Assembly (NCBI GenBank): GCA_002431905.1
Contig: DJER01000022.1
Span: 1-64,000, forward strand
Length of the DNA stretch: 64,000 nt
Direction: 5' to 3'
Source of the DNA: Christensenella sp. UBA5893
GTDB taxonomy: Bacteria; Bacillota; Clostridia; Christensenellales; UBA1242
Made by a program: the position numbers and the translations under genes. The notes beneath the pieces are model-generated. The model worked only from the letters and a program-made list of their open reading frames with translations. It did not search any database and was not told the DNA's origin. Positions 47,585 to 57,300 of this stretch are shown here, piece after piece (the first letter of the stretch is position 1; each line of letters opens with the position of its first letter).

Positions 47585-49979
47585 ATTTTACTCCTATATA
47601 ATAAACTGAATTAGAATCTATATTTATTGTAAATTTAGAATTATTTTTTACAATTGCATAATATTTTCTAAATTCTGAAGTGGAATATAGTGCTAAATCA
47701 ACCAATCTTCTATCATTTTCATTTTTTAAGGTTAATACAGCAAATGACCCATTAACAATTGAATTATTTGGTAGGTAAGTAGCCCTAATGTTATATGTAA
47801 AATTAGTTATAATGATATTGTTTTCGTTCATGTATTTTTTTACATTGAACATATCAATATCATTTATATATTTATCATAATTAATAATGTTTATTATTTC
47901 TCCGTTATCTAATAAGTTTTTTGATTTTAGAACTCTTATTTTACCAGTGTTAAGTAAATACTTATTTGTAATTTGCCTATCTCTATAGAAATCATATACA
48001 TCTAATTTTAATGTTTTGATATAATCGTCAAACCACTTATTTCTATAGATGAGCCAACATTTATCATGATAAATATATCCTTGATCTAAGAAATTTCTAA
48101 AATTATCACGTTTGTTGTCAATTAAAACTTTACCTAAAAATGATTTTTTGAAATGAATAGAGATTATTTCTACAAAAACTGTTTTAAAGAAGCATACACC
48201 ATAATCTGTAATAGATACCACATTAAATTTCTTTTCAAATTTTTCTCTTAACTCATTAAACTCTGGTGTCATTAAGAAAGTTTTAGGTATTATAAATGCT
48301 ATTTCATTCGACAAGTCATGAACTTTATCTAAGAAGAAACCAAACATATTTGTCATAGTCTTGTTTTCTGTTAATTGTCTGTACTTAGCGATCTCTTTAC
48401 CTACAAGTTTTACGTAAGGTGGATTTCCTATAACTAAATCATATTGTTTATTTGTTTTTGCTGTTAAAAAATCCTCACAGAAACAATTTAGAACAATATT
48501 ATTCTTTGTATAACCAATTTCAGTTAAGCTTTGTTTTAATTTGTCTAGTATATTGCTATCTATATCATACGCATCTATTACTACTTTTCTACATTCGCCT
48601 ACAAGCCTAAATAATTGTGGTAAAAATGCACCCATTCCTATTGAAGGCTCAAGAATTTTTATTTCGGAATCCGATTCAATTTTTATATCCTTTATTGTAT
48701 CGAATACTACGCTTTGAGGGGTATAGAAAGCGCCTGTATCTTTAACCTTATCTAGCCCCATTTCAACTTTGTAGGATGTTACATAGAAATTTTGAATACT
48801 ACCATCATTCGATTTAATATAATAATCGAAATCAAACATTTCTTTTATGTTATGAGCAATCTGTCTCATGATTTCCGTAGGGACGGCTTCACCGATTGAT
48901 CGTCTTATATTTAATTCATTTTTCTTTAAAAAGGCTTGTGCTTGAATATTTGATAAACCCAATGTGTTTTTATCTGTCCATACGAAACTATCAGGAATGC
49001 TCATTACTCTCATCAACTCTCTTATGGACAACACTCGGTCTTGTTCTGGATGAATTGTGCTTTGACTTGCTAATTGGTCGTTTCTAGTTGCAATACATGG
49101 AGCAGGCTGATCCCAAAACATTCTTCTAAATTTATTACCCATATAAGAGCCTTTTAATTCAACTCTTTTACCATTTACAATCTTATATGGTTTTACTGGA
49201 TTGCTAATATTAAAGGCACTTTCTCCCTCTTTTATTGAGTGAATCCATTCTCTCATATATTCTGGATATTTTCTAAATGCGTGATAAATATCTTTTGAGT
49301 CAATTTCACCAAATTCTAATTTTGGTAAATTTTTAATTACATCTCTAACAGTAATTTGATTTTTTGACATTGGGAAAATGTTTAAAGGTGAAAGGTTTAC
49401 CAAACTTTTTAATGTTCCTATTACTAAAGTTCTTGGTCTGCTAGAAGGGACTCCATAATCTTTAAAATTAACAACTTTATAATAGACGTTGTAATTATCA
49501 GACAGATGTTTATAAATACAGTCTTTTATTGATAATATGCTTTCATCTTTATCAATACAGAGCGATTTCATAAAAGCAGACACATTTTCAAATACAAATA
49601 TTTTTGGATTGATTTTTTCTATTATATCAATAGCTTCTACAACAAGAGAATTTCTTTTTATTTCGTTCTTTTTTTTGTAATTTGCTGTTGACATTCCTTG
49701 ACAAGGAGGAGTAGCAATAACAACATCTACCTGTTCTATTTTTTCCTTTTTCTGCCAAAAATGTATTTCTTTATAAAGTTTTGCTTTTGTATCTTCTTTT
49801 GTTATATCACCCGTTATATAACCGCTAGGATACTTACATTTTTTATTAGCAATTTGTATTTGCATTCTGGATTCAATTAATTCATTTGTAGCTATACATT
49901 CAAAATCTTCCATTTTGAAACCATAACACCCAATTCCAGCGCTACTAAACAGCGATATGTAGTTATATTTTCTCTTCAT
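47574..49979 (-). CDS. fused DNA cytosine-C5 and adenine-N6 methyltransferase
   Basis: The 801 residues hold two complete methyltransferases. The N-terminal C5 enzyme has FSSAGIGCYGF (motif I), TPPCQG near residue 92 (motif IV, catalytic Cys), FENV near 130 (VI), SSRPRT near 182 (VIII) and GEAVP (X). The C-terminal N6 enzyme begins with TGAFYTP near 420, then LEPSIGMGAFL (SAM binding), and NPPY near 518 (motif IV). The start at 49979 (MKRKYNYISLF) has GGAGG upstream. One polypeptide able to methylate C on one strand and A on the other suggests an asymmetric recognition site, as known for Eco31I/Esp3I-type systems. Confidence 0.93.
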   Translation of the reverse strand: MKRKYNYISLFSSAGIGCYGFKMEDFECIATNELIESRMQIQIANKKCKYPSGYITGDITKEDTKAKLYKEIHFWQKKEKIEQVDVVIATPPCQGMSTANYKKKNEIKRNSLVVEAIDIIEKINPKIFVFENVSAFMKSLCIDKDESILSIKDCIYKHLSDNYNVYYKVVNFKDYGVPSSRPRTLVIGTLKSLVNLSPLNIFPMSKNQITVRDVIKNLPKLEFGEIDSKDIYHAFRKYPEYMREWIHSIKEGESAFNISNPVKPYKIVNGKRVELKGSYMGNKFRRMFWDQPAPCIATRNDQLASQSTIHPEQDRVLSIRELMRVMSIPDSFVWTDKNTLGLSNIQAQAFLKKNELNIRRSIGEAVPTEIMRQIAHNIKEMFDFDYYIKSNDGSIQNFYVTSYKVEMGLDKVKDTGAFYTPQSVVFDTIKDIKIESDSEIKILEPSIGMGAFLPQLFRLVGECRKVVIDAYDIDSNILDKLKQSLTEIGYTKNNIVLNCFCEDFLTAKTNKQYDLVIGNPPYVKLVGKEIAKYRQLTENKTMTNMFGFFLDKVHDLSNEIAFIIPKTFLMTPEFNELREKFEKKFNVVSITDYGVCFFKTVFVEIISIHFKKSFLGKVLIDNKRDNFRNFLDQGYIYHDKCWLIYRNKWFDDYIKTLKLDVYDFYRDRQITNKYLLNTGKIRVLKSKNLLDNGEIINIINYDKYINDIDMFNVKKYMNENNIIITNFTYNIRATYLPNNSIVNGSFAVLTLKNENDRRLVDLALYSTSEFRKYYAIVKNNSKFTINIDSNSVYYIGVKYDK

Positions 49980-50190
49980 TGTTACCTCCAACTGGTAAAA
50001 CATCCATAATATCTGATATATTGCAATTTAAAACGCTACATATCCTTAATAGTACATCCATACTTACTTGCTGATCTTTGCTAAGCTTTGCAAGTGTTGC
50101 GGTACCTAAATCGGCTTGTATTCTTAATTGCGTTTTTGTCATTTTTAAATCTATAAGCTGTTTCCATAGCTTATTATAACTAATACCCAT
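49963..50190 (-). CDS. XRE-family regulator of the restriction-modification operon
   Basis: This 75-residue helix-turn-helix protein (MGISYNKLWKQLIDLKMTKTQLRIQADLGTATLAKLSKDQQVSMDVLLRICSVLNCNISDIMDV layout) is of the Cro/C-protein type. It is the first gene of the operon, overlaps the methyltransferase start by 17 bp, and ends in an acidic tail. Controller proteins in this position delay restriction until methylation is established. AGGAG precedes the ATG. Confidence 0.85.
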   Translation of the reverse strand: MGISYNKLWKQLIDLKMTKTQLRIQADLGTATLAKLSKDQQVSMDVLLRICSVLNCNISDIMDVLPVGGNNEEKI

Positions 50191-50216
50191 ATTTGACTCC
50201 TACTCAAGTTTTATTT

Positions 50217-50245
50217 ATTATAAAATATTTTAGCTCAAAAAGCAA
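50217..50245 (-). promoter_or_regulatory. promoter of the restriction-modification operon
   Basis: Minus-strand -35 TTGCTT (50240-50245), 17-bp spacer, -10 TATAAT (50217-50222), 27 bp before the regulator ATG. Confidence 0.7.
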
Positions 50246-50362
50246 ATGATTTATTCAACTTTGTGAACAATTTATGTATATTTAATAAAATAATACAATT
50301 TGCCAAATGACTTGCAAAAGAAATATATTTACGGTAAAACACAAACGCCAAGGAGGTTGATC

Positions 50363-50596
50363 ATGAAAAGAATTATTGAACTTATCAATATGAGTTTCAA
50401 AAACTCGCAAGAATATTTTAGGCAAACAATTGATATTCAACACATTAAGGCTGATTTCGTTGAAACATTGTCTGCGGAACAAAAACATATATTTGATGAA
50501 TTGTTGTCAAGTATATACAAACTTCACAATCTAGATATAGAAGAAAATATCATTCATACATACAATATTTGCAAAGAGGTTTTTAAACTAAGATAA
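50363..50596 (+). CDS. small helical protein of unknown function (paralog of 51013-51255)
   Basis: The 77 residues start MKRIIELINMSFKNSQEYF at 50363, directly after AAGGAGGTTGATC. It is helical and acidic. The tail SAEQKHIFDELLSSIYKLHNLDIEENIIHTYNICKEVF aligns by eye with the tail of the protein at 51013 (YFILDIEKGQLVNLQIDHVVEIIYNICKKLF), sharing YNICK-F. I do not recognise the family. It is first of three plus-strand genes in a divergent small cluster. Confidence 0.65.
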   Translation: MKRIIELINMSFKNSQEYFRQTIDIQHIKADFVETLSAEQKHIFDELLSSIYKLHNLDIEENIIHTYNICKEVFKLR

Positions 50597-50690
50597 ACTA
50601 ACCCTTAGGAGACTTGCGTACAATCCATTGATTGGTGTGAACAACCTGAAGCAAACCATTGATTACTTATTAGGAGGTAAAGGAGATAAA

Positions 50691-51092
50691 ATGAAAGCAA
50701 GATTTGTTTGTGATATTACTAATGCAAGATTAGCAAGGAACAAGATTGATCGGAGTGAAGGATTTGTAGCTAAGTATGTAGTTGAAAGAGTCATATATTT
50801 AGCTAAATATCCTTTTCTTCATTTACGTGAATACTTGTTAGAAGACGATCCTAATATAAGATTGCACAAAGAGGAAATGTATATTGATAACAAGGGCTGT
50901 TTTCATGTGATTATGTTTTGTTGTTTACAAAGCGATATTATGCTTTTGGTTTACGGCGATGGCGAAGATTACGCTAAATATGTTTCTATAATTTCAAATG
51001 GAGGTGAAAAAGTTGAACCACGTTTTGCAACTAGTAAAAGATACACTAGAAAACGAAAAACTCAGTGCAGAAGAACAACTGCAACTAACTAA
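50691..51092 (+). CDS. uncharacterised protein
   Basis: It has 133 residues from MKARFVCDITNARLARNK; the start is chosen because AGGAGGTAAAGGAG immediately precedes it, while an earlier in-frame ATG at 50628 has none. There is mixed alpha/beta content (GCFHVIMFCCLQSDIMLLVYGDGEDYAKYVSII) and a very basic C-terminus (RFATSKRYTRKRKTQCRRTT) that could touch nucleic acid. The basic tail overlaps the next gene by 80 bp in another frame. No known family is recognised; similar small genes are common on clostridial mobile DNA. Confidence 0.65.
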   Translation: MKARFVCDITNARLARNKIDRSEGFVAKYVVERVIYLAKYPFLHLREYLLEDDPNIRLHKEEMYIDNKGCFHVIMFCCLQSDIMLLVYGDGEDYAKYVSIISNGGEKVEPRFATSKRYTRKRKTQCRRTTATN

Positions 51093-51255
51093 AATTTGCG
51101 AATTAGAAGATGAATTCGTAAAGGATTTTTCAAAAGAAAAATGGATAGAGTATTTTATTTTAGACATAGAAAAAGGTCAACTTGTAAACCTACAAATTGA
51201 CCATGTTGTTGAAATTATTTACAACATTTGTAAAAAGTTGTTTATGAATTCTTAA
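51013..51255 (+). CDS. small helical protein (paralog of 50363-50596)
   Basis: It has 80 residues from a probable TTG start at 51013 (reading LNHVLQLVKDTLENEKL), because GGAGGTG lies 6 nt upstream. The in-frame ATG at 50998 overlaps that ribosome site and is less likely. The C-terminal half resembles the small protein at 50363, sharing the YNICK-F ending. It overlaps the preceding gene and converges, with a 14-bp overlap, on the minus-strand gene ending at 51242. Function unknown. Confidence 0.6.
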   Translation: MNHVLQLVKDTLENEKLSAEEQLQLTKICELEDEFVKDFSKEKWIEYFILDIEKGQLVNLQIDHVVEIIYNICKKLFMNS

Positions 51256-51430
51256 TAAAATTGATTAAATTTGGCAAATTTAATTTTACCAGGTTTTTAA
51301 ACTCCTTTTCAAATCTTTGTTTGTTTTCTGGAGATAGTCTTGACAAATCGCTGTTAAAATCTTTTGCATATTTTGTAAATTTTGCAATAAATTCTTGATA
51401 TTCGCATTCTAACTCTGCTGAGTTTTTCAT
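51242..51430 (-). CDS. 62-residue protein, third gene of the hipBA operon
   Basis: This is a short helical charged protein, MKNSAELECEYQEFIAKFTKYAKDF followed by LSPENKQRFEKEFKNLVKL. AAGGAG stands before the ATG, which lies 2 bp after the hipA stop, so it is co-transcribed and coupled. No family is recognised. It may modulate the toxin module or be unrelated cargo. Confidence 0.6.
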   Translation of the reverse strand: MKNSAELECEYQEFIAKFTKYAKDFNSDLSRLSPENKQRFEKEFKNLVKLNLPNLINFIKNS

Positions 51431-51432
51431 TA

Positions 51433-52539
51433 TTATGCTCCTTTTAAAGTATTTTTTATTGTTGCGATTATTTCTTCACATTTCTTTTTGGATAGCCCAA
51501 AATCGTGAGCAATTTGCATCAAATCACTTTCTGTTGGCTTACCGTTTAAGTTAACACTCATTTCGTGTTCTGGCTTATTTGGTAAGGATGTTATATCGTA
51601 TGCAGGTGACAATTTGTATCCTTTAAGATTTTCATCATATAGGAATGAGAAATTTTTGCTATGATCGTCTCTGTTTTTATAGAAGACATTGAAGCACATA
51701 CGTCTAAAAGCCTCATACATATCATTTTCTCTGTCTGCACTTATTTTGCAAATAACTTGAAATAAATGCCCATAATCTAGATTTGGCAACCTATGAGTTG
51801 TTTCAAGTAGTGCAGATAATGATATCATATGAACTTTTTTGTTTTCTATTCTATCAAATCTTTTTGCTCCAAAGAAGCCACTGCAAATTTTAGAATCAAA
51901 TACTTTAAACTCATTAACATTTATCCCACATTTCTTTGCAAGTTGGTTGGCATTGTATTCTTTTTCCCCAATATTTTTAGGATCTATTTGACAAGGAAAT
52001 TTTACTATCCATTCTTCATCATTATAGGTAATATGTGCTTTTGGTCTGGCACCGCCGCTAGATCCACCTAAGTTAAAAACGCTATCTAGGTCAACATTTT
52101 CAGCATCATCGTTTAGTATTTTTTCAGCTTCTTCGGCAATTTCATCTAGATTGTAGTTTTCAGTTGCCGTGTCTAAACTTTTATTTGGCTCATATTCTAA
52201 TGCGCCCAAACCATTCCGGTTTATTATAGATAATTTTTGAAGTGGAGAGAGTCTATCAAAATTGATTCCATATTTGTTTAGCATTCGTCTAACCAAAAGT
52301 TCGCCCCAGCCATCGGGCAATGAGTCCCAAAATACGCCATATAAACCATTGAATGTTGGTTTGTCGTTCACATAAATTTTATTTGATAAAGGCAATGAAA
52401 TTGGCGAAATTGAAAATCCATTTTTTAACCATTCATTATCATATTGAAAAGCAATGCTTCCATTTTTTAATTCAGCAAGGTAACCAACAATCTTTCCATT
52501 ATACTTAACATTTAATTTTTTTACTTCTTCAATATTCAT
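51433..52539 (-). CDS. hipA: HipA-family serine/threonine kinase toxin
   Basis: In this 368-residue protein the N-terminal HipA-N domain (FNGLYGVFWDSLPDGWGELLVRRML) precedes the kinase core with GGSSGGARPKA (phosphate loop and substrate lysine region), the catalytic NRDDHSKNFSFL near residue 290, and LSPAYDITS (metal-binding Asp). E. coli HipA phosphorylates glutamyl-tRNA synthetase and causes persistence; the target here is unknown. At 368 residues it is shorter than E. coli HipA (440), as many HipA relatives are. AAGGAG precedes the ATG, 1 bp after the hipB stop. Confidence 0.93.
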   Translation of the reverse strand: MNIEEVKKLNVKYNGKIVGYLAELKNGSIAFQYDNEWLKNGFSISPISLPLSNKIYVNDKPTFNGLYGVFWDSLPDGWGELLVRRMLNKYGINFDRLSPLQKLSIINRNGLGALEYEPNKSLDTATENYNLDEIAEEAEKILNDDAENVDLDSVFNLGGSSGGARPKAHITYNDEEWIVKFPCQIDPKNIGEKEYNANQLAKKCGINVNEFKVFDSKICSGFFGAKRFDRIENKKVHMISLSALLETTHRLPNLDYGHLFQVICKISADRENDMYEAFRRMCFNVFYKNRDDHSKNFSFLYDENLKGYKLSPAYDITSLPNKPEHEMSVNLNGKPTESDLMQIAHDFGLSKKKCEEIIATIKNTLKGA

Positions 52540-52540
52540 C

Positions 52541-52825
52541 TTAATACTCCTTTAAGTCTGAAACTAGCTCATTGCCAAAAAGCATGTTAAAATCTGCAAG
52601 GGCATTTAATACACTTGCAATCTTCAAAAGTGAGTTAAAAGATATTTCCCCAGTACTTTCGAATCTTCTAATTGAAGCATAACTTACACCAGATCTTTGC
52701 GAAAGTTCTTGTTGTGTAAGTTTTAGTTCTTTTCGTCTTTCTTTAACTCTTTCTACTATTCCACTTAAAACACCTTGTTCTGTTAGTGTGTGGACAAAAT
52801 TGTTTAAATCATATTTATTTTTCAT
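52541..52825 (-). CDS. hipB: HipB-like XRE antitoxin
   Basis: It has 94 residues from the ATG at 52825. The helix-turn-helix LTQQELSQRSGVSYASIRRFESTGEISFNSLLKIASVL is typical of HipB. It binds HipA and represses the operon. The frame opens 9 bp earlier with another ATG, but the strong promoter here predicts transcription beginning around 52828, so the start at 52825 gives an almost leaderless message. No ribosome site is present for either start. Confidence 0.88.
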   Translation of the reverse strand: MKNKYDLNNFVHTLTEQGVLSGIVERVKERRKELKLTQQELSQRSGVSYASIRRFESTGEISFNSLLKIASVLNALADFNMLFGNELVSDLKEY

Positions 52826-52834
52826 ACTGCTCAT

Positions 52835-52884
52835 ATTTTAGCATTTTTATTTATTATTGTCAATAAAATGCTAATATATTAGCA
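52835..52884 (-). promoter_or_regulatory. hipBA promoter with overlapping operator half-sites
   Basis: Minus-strand -35 TTGACA (52858-52863), 17 bp, extended -10 TGC-TAAAAT (52835-52840). TTAGCATTTT (52838-52847) and AAAATGCTAA (52865-52874) are perfect inverses spanning the promoter. TGCTAATATATTAGCA (52869-52884) is a 16-bp palindrome just upstream of the -35. Three TTAGCA half-sites thus cover the promoter, as expected for HipB autoregulation. Confidence 0.75.
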
Positions 52885-53110
52885 ATTTAATTTTAAATAA
52901 ATTTTTAATGATTGTTAAAATGTTGAAAATGCACCCAAACCATAAATACCCACAATAGTGCACCATTTGCGCACCGTAGATTTTAAAGGTTCTGTGTTTA
53001 AAGTGCAAAAGTTAGGCAAATTAGTAAGAATAATACACAATTTTGACTACAATTTTCACAATAATTGCGATTTTTGATTATACAAACGTTAATTTTATAA
53101 TTTTCCATTG
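52885..53110. other. noncoding right end of the element
   Basis: There is no supported gene. It is AT-rich, with one copy of the CACCATTTG motif inside a GTGC...GCGCAC pairing (52958-52974). TTGCGATT at about 53065 also occurs near the left end (40809-40816). Confidence 0.5.
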
Positions 53111-53155
53111 CTTCTAAACCGTAGGTCGGAAGTTCAAATCTTCTCGGGAACACCA
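53111..53155 (+). pseudogene. 3' half of the split tRNA-Arg gene
   Basis: Loop CTTCTAA, anticodon-stem strand ACCGT, variable AGGTC, T-arm GGAAG-TTCAAAT-CTTCT, acceptor CGGGAAC, discriminator A and encoded CCA. The bases before it (TTTTCCATTG) cannot supply a 5' half. It pairs with the half at 40717 to rebuild a standard tRNA. The rejoined anticodon would be CCT or TCT, depending on which loop came from the host; both are arginine. Confidence 0.93.
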
Positions 53156-53160
53156 TACGA

Positions 53161-53191
53161 AAAAGACGGACATTTATTTGTCCGTCTTTTT
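53161..53191. terminator. bidirectional terminator after the split tRNA and the LRR operon
   Basis: GACGGACA / TGTCCGTC (53165-53172 and 53179-53186) with a 6-base loop, A-run before and T-run after. It ends the tRNA transcript on the plus strand and the LRR operon on the minus strand. Confidence 0.9.
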
Positions 53192-53208
53192 GATTAAAAA
53201 TCTTTTAG

Positions 53209-54327
53209 CTAAATATCAAAATCTGCATAGTCTCCTACACTTATTGAGTTTTGACATGAATTCAATACTTTCATTACTTCTTGTTTCTTTTCTGCAGGAA
53301 GAGTTGGAACATAATGTTTTTTCAAAGTGTTAATTATATATTCATACTTTCTATTAACATTTATCATACAATTTTTGTATGAATTTTGTTTGTAATTTTG
53401 TATTGCTTTTGGTAAATAACGTACAGCAACACTGCTCAATTTATTCGCTGACCCAACATTTTTTTGATCCCTATACAATAACTGCAAATTGCAAGCGGAG
53501 AACACCAAATCAAAATATATCTTATCATATGTCTTTCCATCTATTATCAATTGTCTTATTTGCATATAATTATTATATAACATATTCATTGCCTTGTTAA
53601 AATCAACGCCATTCATATCGTAGGCGGACATTGCATAATAATTGGCAACATCTGATGTCAAAGTGGAAAAGCGGTTCCCATACCCTGTTAACGCATGATA
53701 CACAATGTCCATTTCTTTATCAAATTCCGCAAAGCCAAAATCTCTCCTATATATATGTAACATCCTTGCACTTTCTCTCATGCATTCAGCCATATATTGT
53801 TCCATATCTTCTGGAAAATACTGCAAAATATAATTCAATTTTTCAATATACGCACAATAAAATTTTGCAGCTTCAGTGTCTTTTTTCAAATTTGCACACA
53901 CTAAAGCAAATTCATAATATGCGCCAATATATTCAATATACTTATATTGCTTTGCAATTTGATTTTCAACAATTCTTTCAAGACTATCAACTGCCGCTTT
54001 GGCATATTTATATGAATTGTTAAAATCTTTTAATCCACAGCAAATAGAAGCTATCAGCCTTTGGCATTGAAATAAATTTATATAATTTTGTTTATCGTAT
54101 TGCACAGCTTCTTGATAAGTTCCACATGCAACCAAAGCAGAACGCAATGCATCTTCTTTATCAATTCTACTTTCCTTGTTTGAAAGGTCTTTTGCCATAT
54201 TATATAAATCGTCTGCTGTATTTAGCCTTAACTCAAGGAGTTGCCTTACTTCACGCTCTTCTTTTTTTTCAATTCTTCTTTCTATCCACCCTTTAATTCC
54301 TTTTGAATCTTTGTTGTTATTAAACAT
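53209..54327 (-). CDS. helical-repeat (TPR-like) protein, last gene of the LRR operon
   Basis: The 372 residues have no signal peptide or membrane helix, so it is probably cytoplasmic. The N-terminus is highly charged (WIERRIEKKEEREVRQLLELRL). Helical pairs with TPR-like spacing follow (LRSALVACGTYQEAVQYDKQNY, YKYAKAAVDSLERIVENQI, YYEFALVCANLKKDTEAAKFYCAYIEKL). AAGGAG precedes the ATG and only 14 bp separate it from the upstream LRR gene. It may scaffold or regulate the surface proteins of the operon; no family is recognised. Confidence 0.7.
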   Translation of the reverse strand: MFNNNKDSKGIKGWIERRIEKKEEREVRQLLELRLNTADDLYNMAKDLSNKESRIDKEDALRSALVACGTYQEAVQYDKQNYINLFQCQRLIASICCGLKDFNNSYKYAKAAVDSLERIVENQIAKQYKYIEYIGAYYEFALVCANLKKDTEAAKFYCAYIEKLNYILQYFPEDMEQYMAECMRESARMLHIYRRDFGFAEFDKEMDIVYHALTGYGNRFSTLTSDVANYYAMSAYDMNGVDFNKAMNMLYNNYMQIRQLIIDGKTYDKIYFDLVFSACNLQLLYRDQKNVGSANKLSSVAVRYLPKAIQNYKQNSYKNCMINVNRKYEYIINTLKKHYVPTLPAEKKQEVMKVLNSCQNSISVGDYADFDI

Positions 54328-54341
54328 ATTTATTTCTCCTT

Positions 54342-57300
54342 TTATGCTTGAGTTAATGTTTTACCATCTTCTCCAAGTGCAAATCTCATAATTTCATTAC
54401 CATTTGATGTTACAATAATTATGTTGTCTTTAAGTTCCCAATCGGCAGACATTTCTATTGATTCTGTGCTTGGGTCGGTTGATGTGTCAATTCTAATGAT
54501 ATAAACAATGTTGTTATCATTAAATTCCATTCTACCTTGTTCATTCATTTCAAATGTATAAACAAGATTACCTTCTTTTATTATATTAGATTTTATTTCT
54601 TTGCCTTCAATAACATATTCCATTCCCATAATTTTGAATGTGTTGTTTTCTTTGTCTAATTCACAATAGTAAGGACTTGAATTCTCTTCATCATAGTACA
54701 TATCGGCAATGTTTTTGCCATTCTTTGTATAAACTTTTAAAGTATATCCCATAAATGTATATATGTCGGCATCGCCACCAAAAATATCTTCTGCTTTAAA
54801 ATTGGTTGTATATGTGCAATCGTTATCATTCAAAACAAACAATTTTTCAGTTTCGCCGGTTGTGTTTGATTGCATTTTAACCAAAATTAAACCGCTTTCT
54901 TCATCAAGATATTCCCAAGTCCCTTGAATTTTATTTTCGCCTTGTGTGTATATGCATTCATCAGTTTGTAATGATAAATTAAGTGTGCTCGCATTTTCGC
55001 TAGAATTCCCTTGCTCGGTGTACGTTTTGTTTTGTATATAACTTTCTCTTGCAATTTCCATTTTACAAATTGTACATTCTTTATGTCTTGTTCCACTTTC
55101 CGTTTGTGTTGCTTCTTGTTCAATTATCCATGCACTTTCAACGTGATTTGCAACATCTTGTTTTTCTTGACAAACCGCAAGCGTACATTTGTGATAGTGA
55201 GTAAGTTCATCATAACTCCAAGTTGTTTCAAATGTATGACTATTGTGCCCTATAAGTTCAATAGATAGGATTTTATCTTTAAAATTTCTTAAAGAACTTT
55301 GTGCTTTATATGTATCAACCTTTTCTGTTGGAACATAAATATGTTGAATTGAGTCTAATGTCCCTCTGTAGCTTACAAGCCTTGGGAATGTTTCTATATT
55401 ATTTGTTCTAACAATAATATCAACAAGATTTGAACAATTCTCAACAAAATATCCACCAAGATTTGTCACAGATTGTGGAATCTCAAATTTAGTAAGCCCA
55501 GTTGAAGCAAATGCATTTTCGCCTATTGTTGTAAGTGTGTTTGGAAGTGTAATTTGAGTCAACTTTGTGCAACCATTAAATGCATTTTTGCCAATGCTTG
55601 TTAAATTTGTTGGAAGAGTTATTTGAGATAATTTATAACAACCATTAAAGGCACTTTCCCCAATAGTTTTTAAGCCAATACTCTCAAGTGAAATAGATGT
55701 TAATTTTGAACAACCACTAAAAGCAAATGCCCCAATTGTTTCAACTTTAGAACCCTTAAACGAAATTGAAGTAAGATCATTACAACCTGCAAAAGCTGAA
55801 CCCTCTATTGTTGTAACTTCACTTGGAATTGCAATACTTGTGATTTTTAGATTTTTAAATGCTCCACCCGAAATTTTACTTAGGCTTGAATTTTCAGGAA
55901 AAGCAATTTCGTTCACATTTGGGCAAGAACTTACTATACTACCTGTAATTTGTTCCAAATTTTTGCCGAATGTGATTTTCCTTAAATTATCCACACCATA
56001 AGCGATTTCTTTTGTAATTGCTGTAATTTCGCTATTTTCATCAAAAACAATTTCTTCTAATTCTGAATAACTGAATGCATTTTTGCTAAATGACACAAGT
56101 TTTGCAGGAAGTGTTATTTTCTTTATTGATGAACCGATAAATGCATCTTCAAGAGTTGTTAAATTTGAATTTTGTTCAAAAGATAGATTCTCAAGACCTG
56201 TTGTATTGCCGAATGTATCGGAACGAATTGTTGTTACAGATTTTGGAATTACAATGTCTTTTTGTAATTTTGTGTTTGCAAATGCCGAACTATCAATTTC
56301 TTTCAAACCTGTTGCTTTTGAGAAATCAATGCTAAAAAATTTGTTATTATCTTTATTCTCTATACATTGAAAAGCACAAGAATCAATACTTTCTATGCTT
56401 GGTATAATCTTGAAATTCTCAAGCGAAGAGCAATTACTAAAAGCTCTGTTTTTAATTGTTGTTAATTTTGTTGTATTTTCGGCAAAGTTAACTGTTTTTA
56501 AATTTTCACAATCTTCAAATGTTTTTTCTCCCAAACTTTCAATCGTTGATGGGAAATTTATACTCTCCAAACTCTGGCAATCAGAAAAAACTTCGTTTCC
56601 AATAGTTTTAAGACCTTCTGGAAGTGTTATATTTTGTAGGTTTGTATAAGCCAAACAACTATCGGCAAGCACTTTTGCTGAAGATATATCAACATTTTTA
56701 AGGCTTGAGCAACAATACAAAGCCCATTTTGATATTGTTTCAACATTTTTTAGATTGATATTAACAAGACTTTCACATTTTGCAAAAGCCATTATTCCAA
56801 TTTTTGTCAAAGTATTTGGAAGTTCAATTTCATCAAGGGCTGAACAATCATAAAAGACACCATCACCCAATTCAGTTAAAGTCTCTGGCATTATTATTTC
56901 AACCAATGTCTTGCAATTATAAAATGCATATTCACCAATTTTGTCTATTTGTTTTGGAAGTGTTACTCTTTCCAAACTTGAGCAATTATAGAATGCATAA
57001 CTTCCAATTGATGTAACACTGTTTGGTAACACAATTTCATCAACTTTATAACAGTTTGCAAATGCTTGTGGAGCAATTGTTGTTATTCCATCAAACATAA
57101 CTATTTTATCAACATTTGCATTTTTGAATGCATTTGTATCTATTGTTGTAACAATCTTCCCACCAAGAGTTTTTGGAACATAAATTGCTTTTGGATATTC
57201 ACCCTTAAGCCCTGTTATTTTTACTTCATTTTTATTTTGAATAGATTCAAAATTAAAATATTCTTCACTTGTGTATGAACTAACATAATATGTAAAGTAT

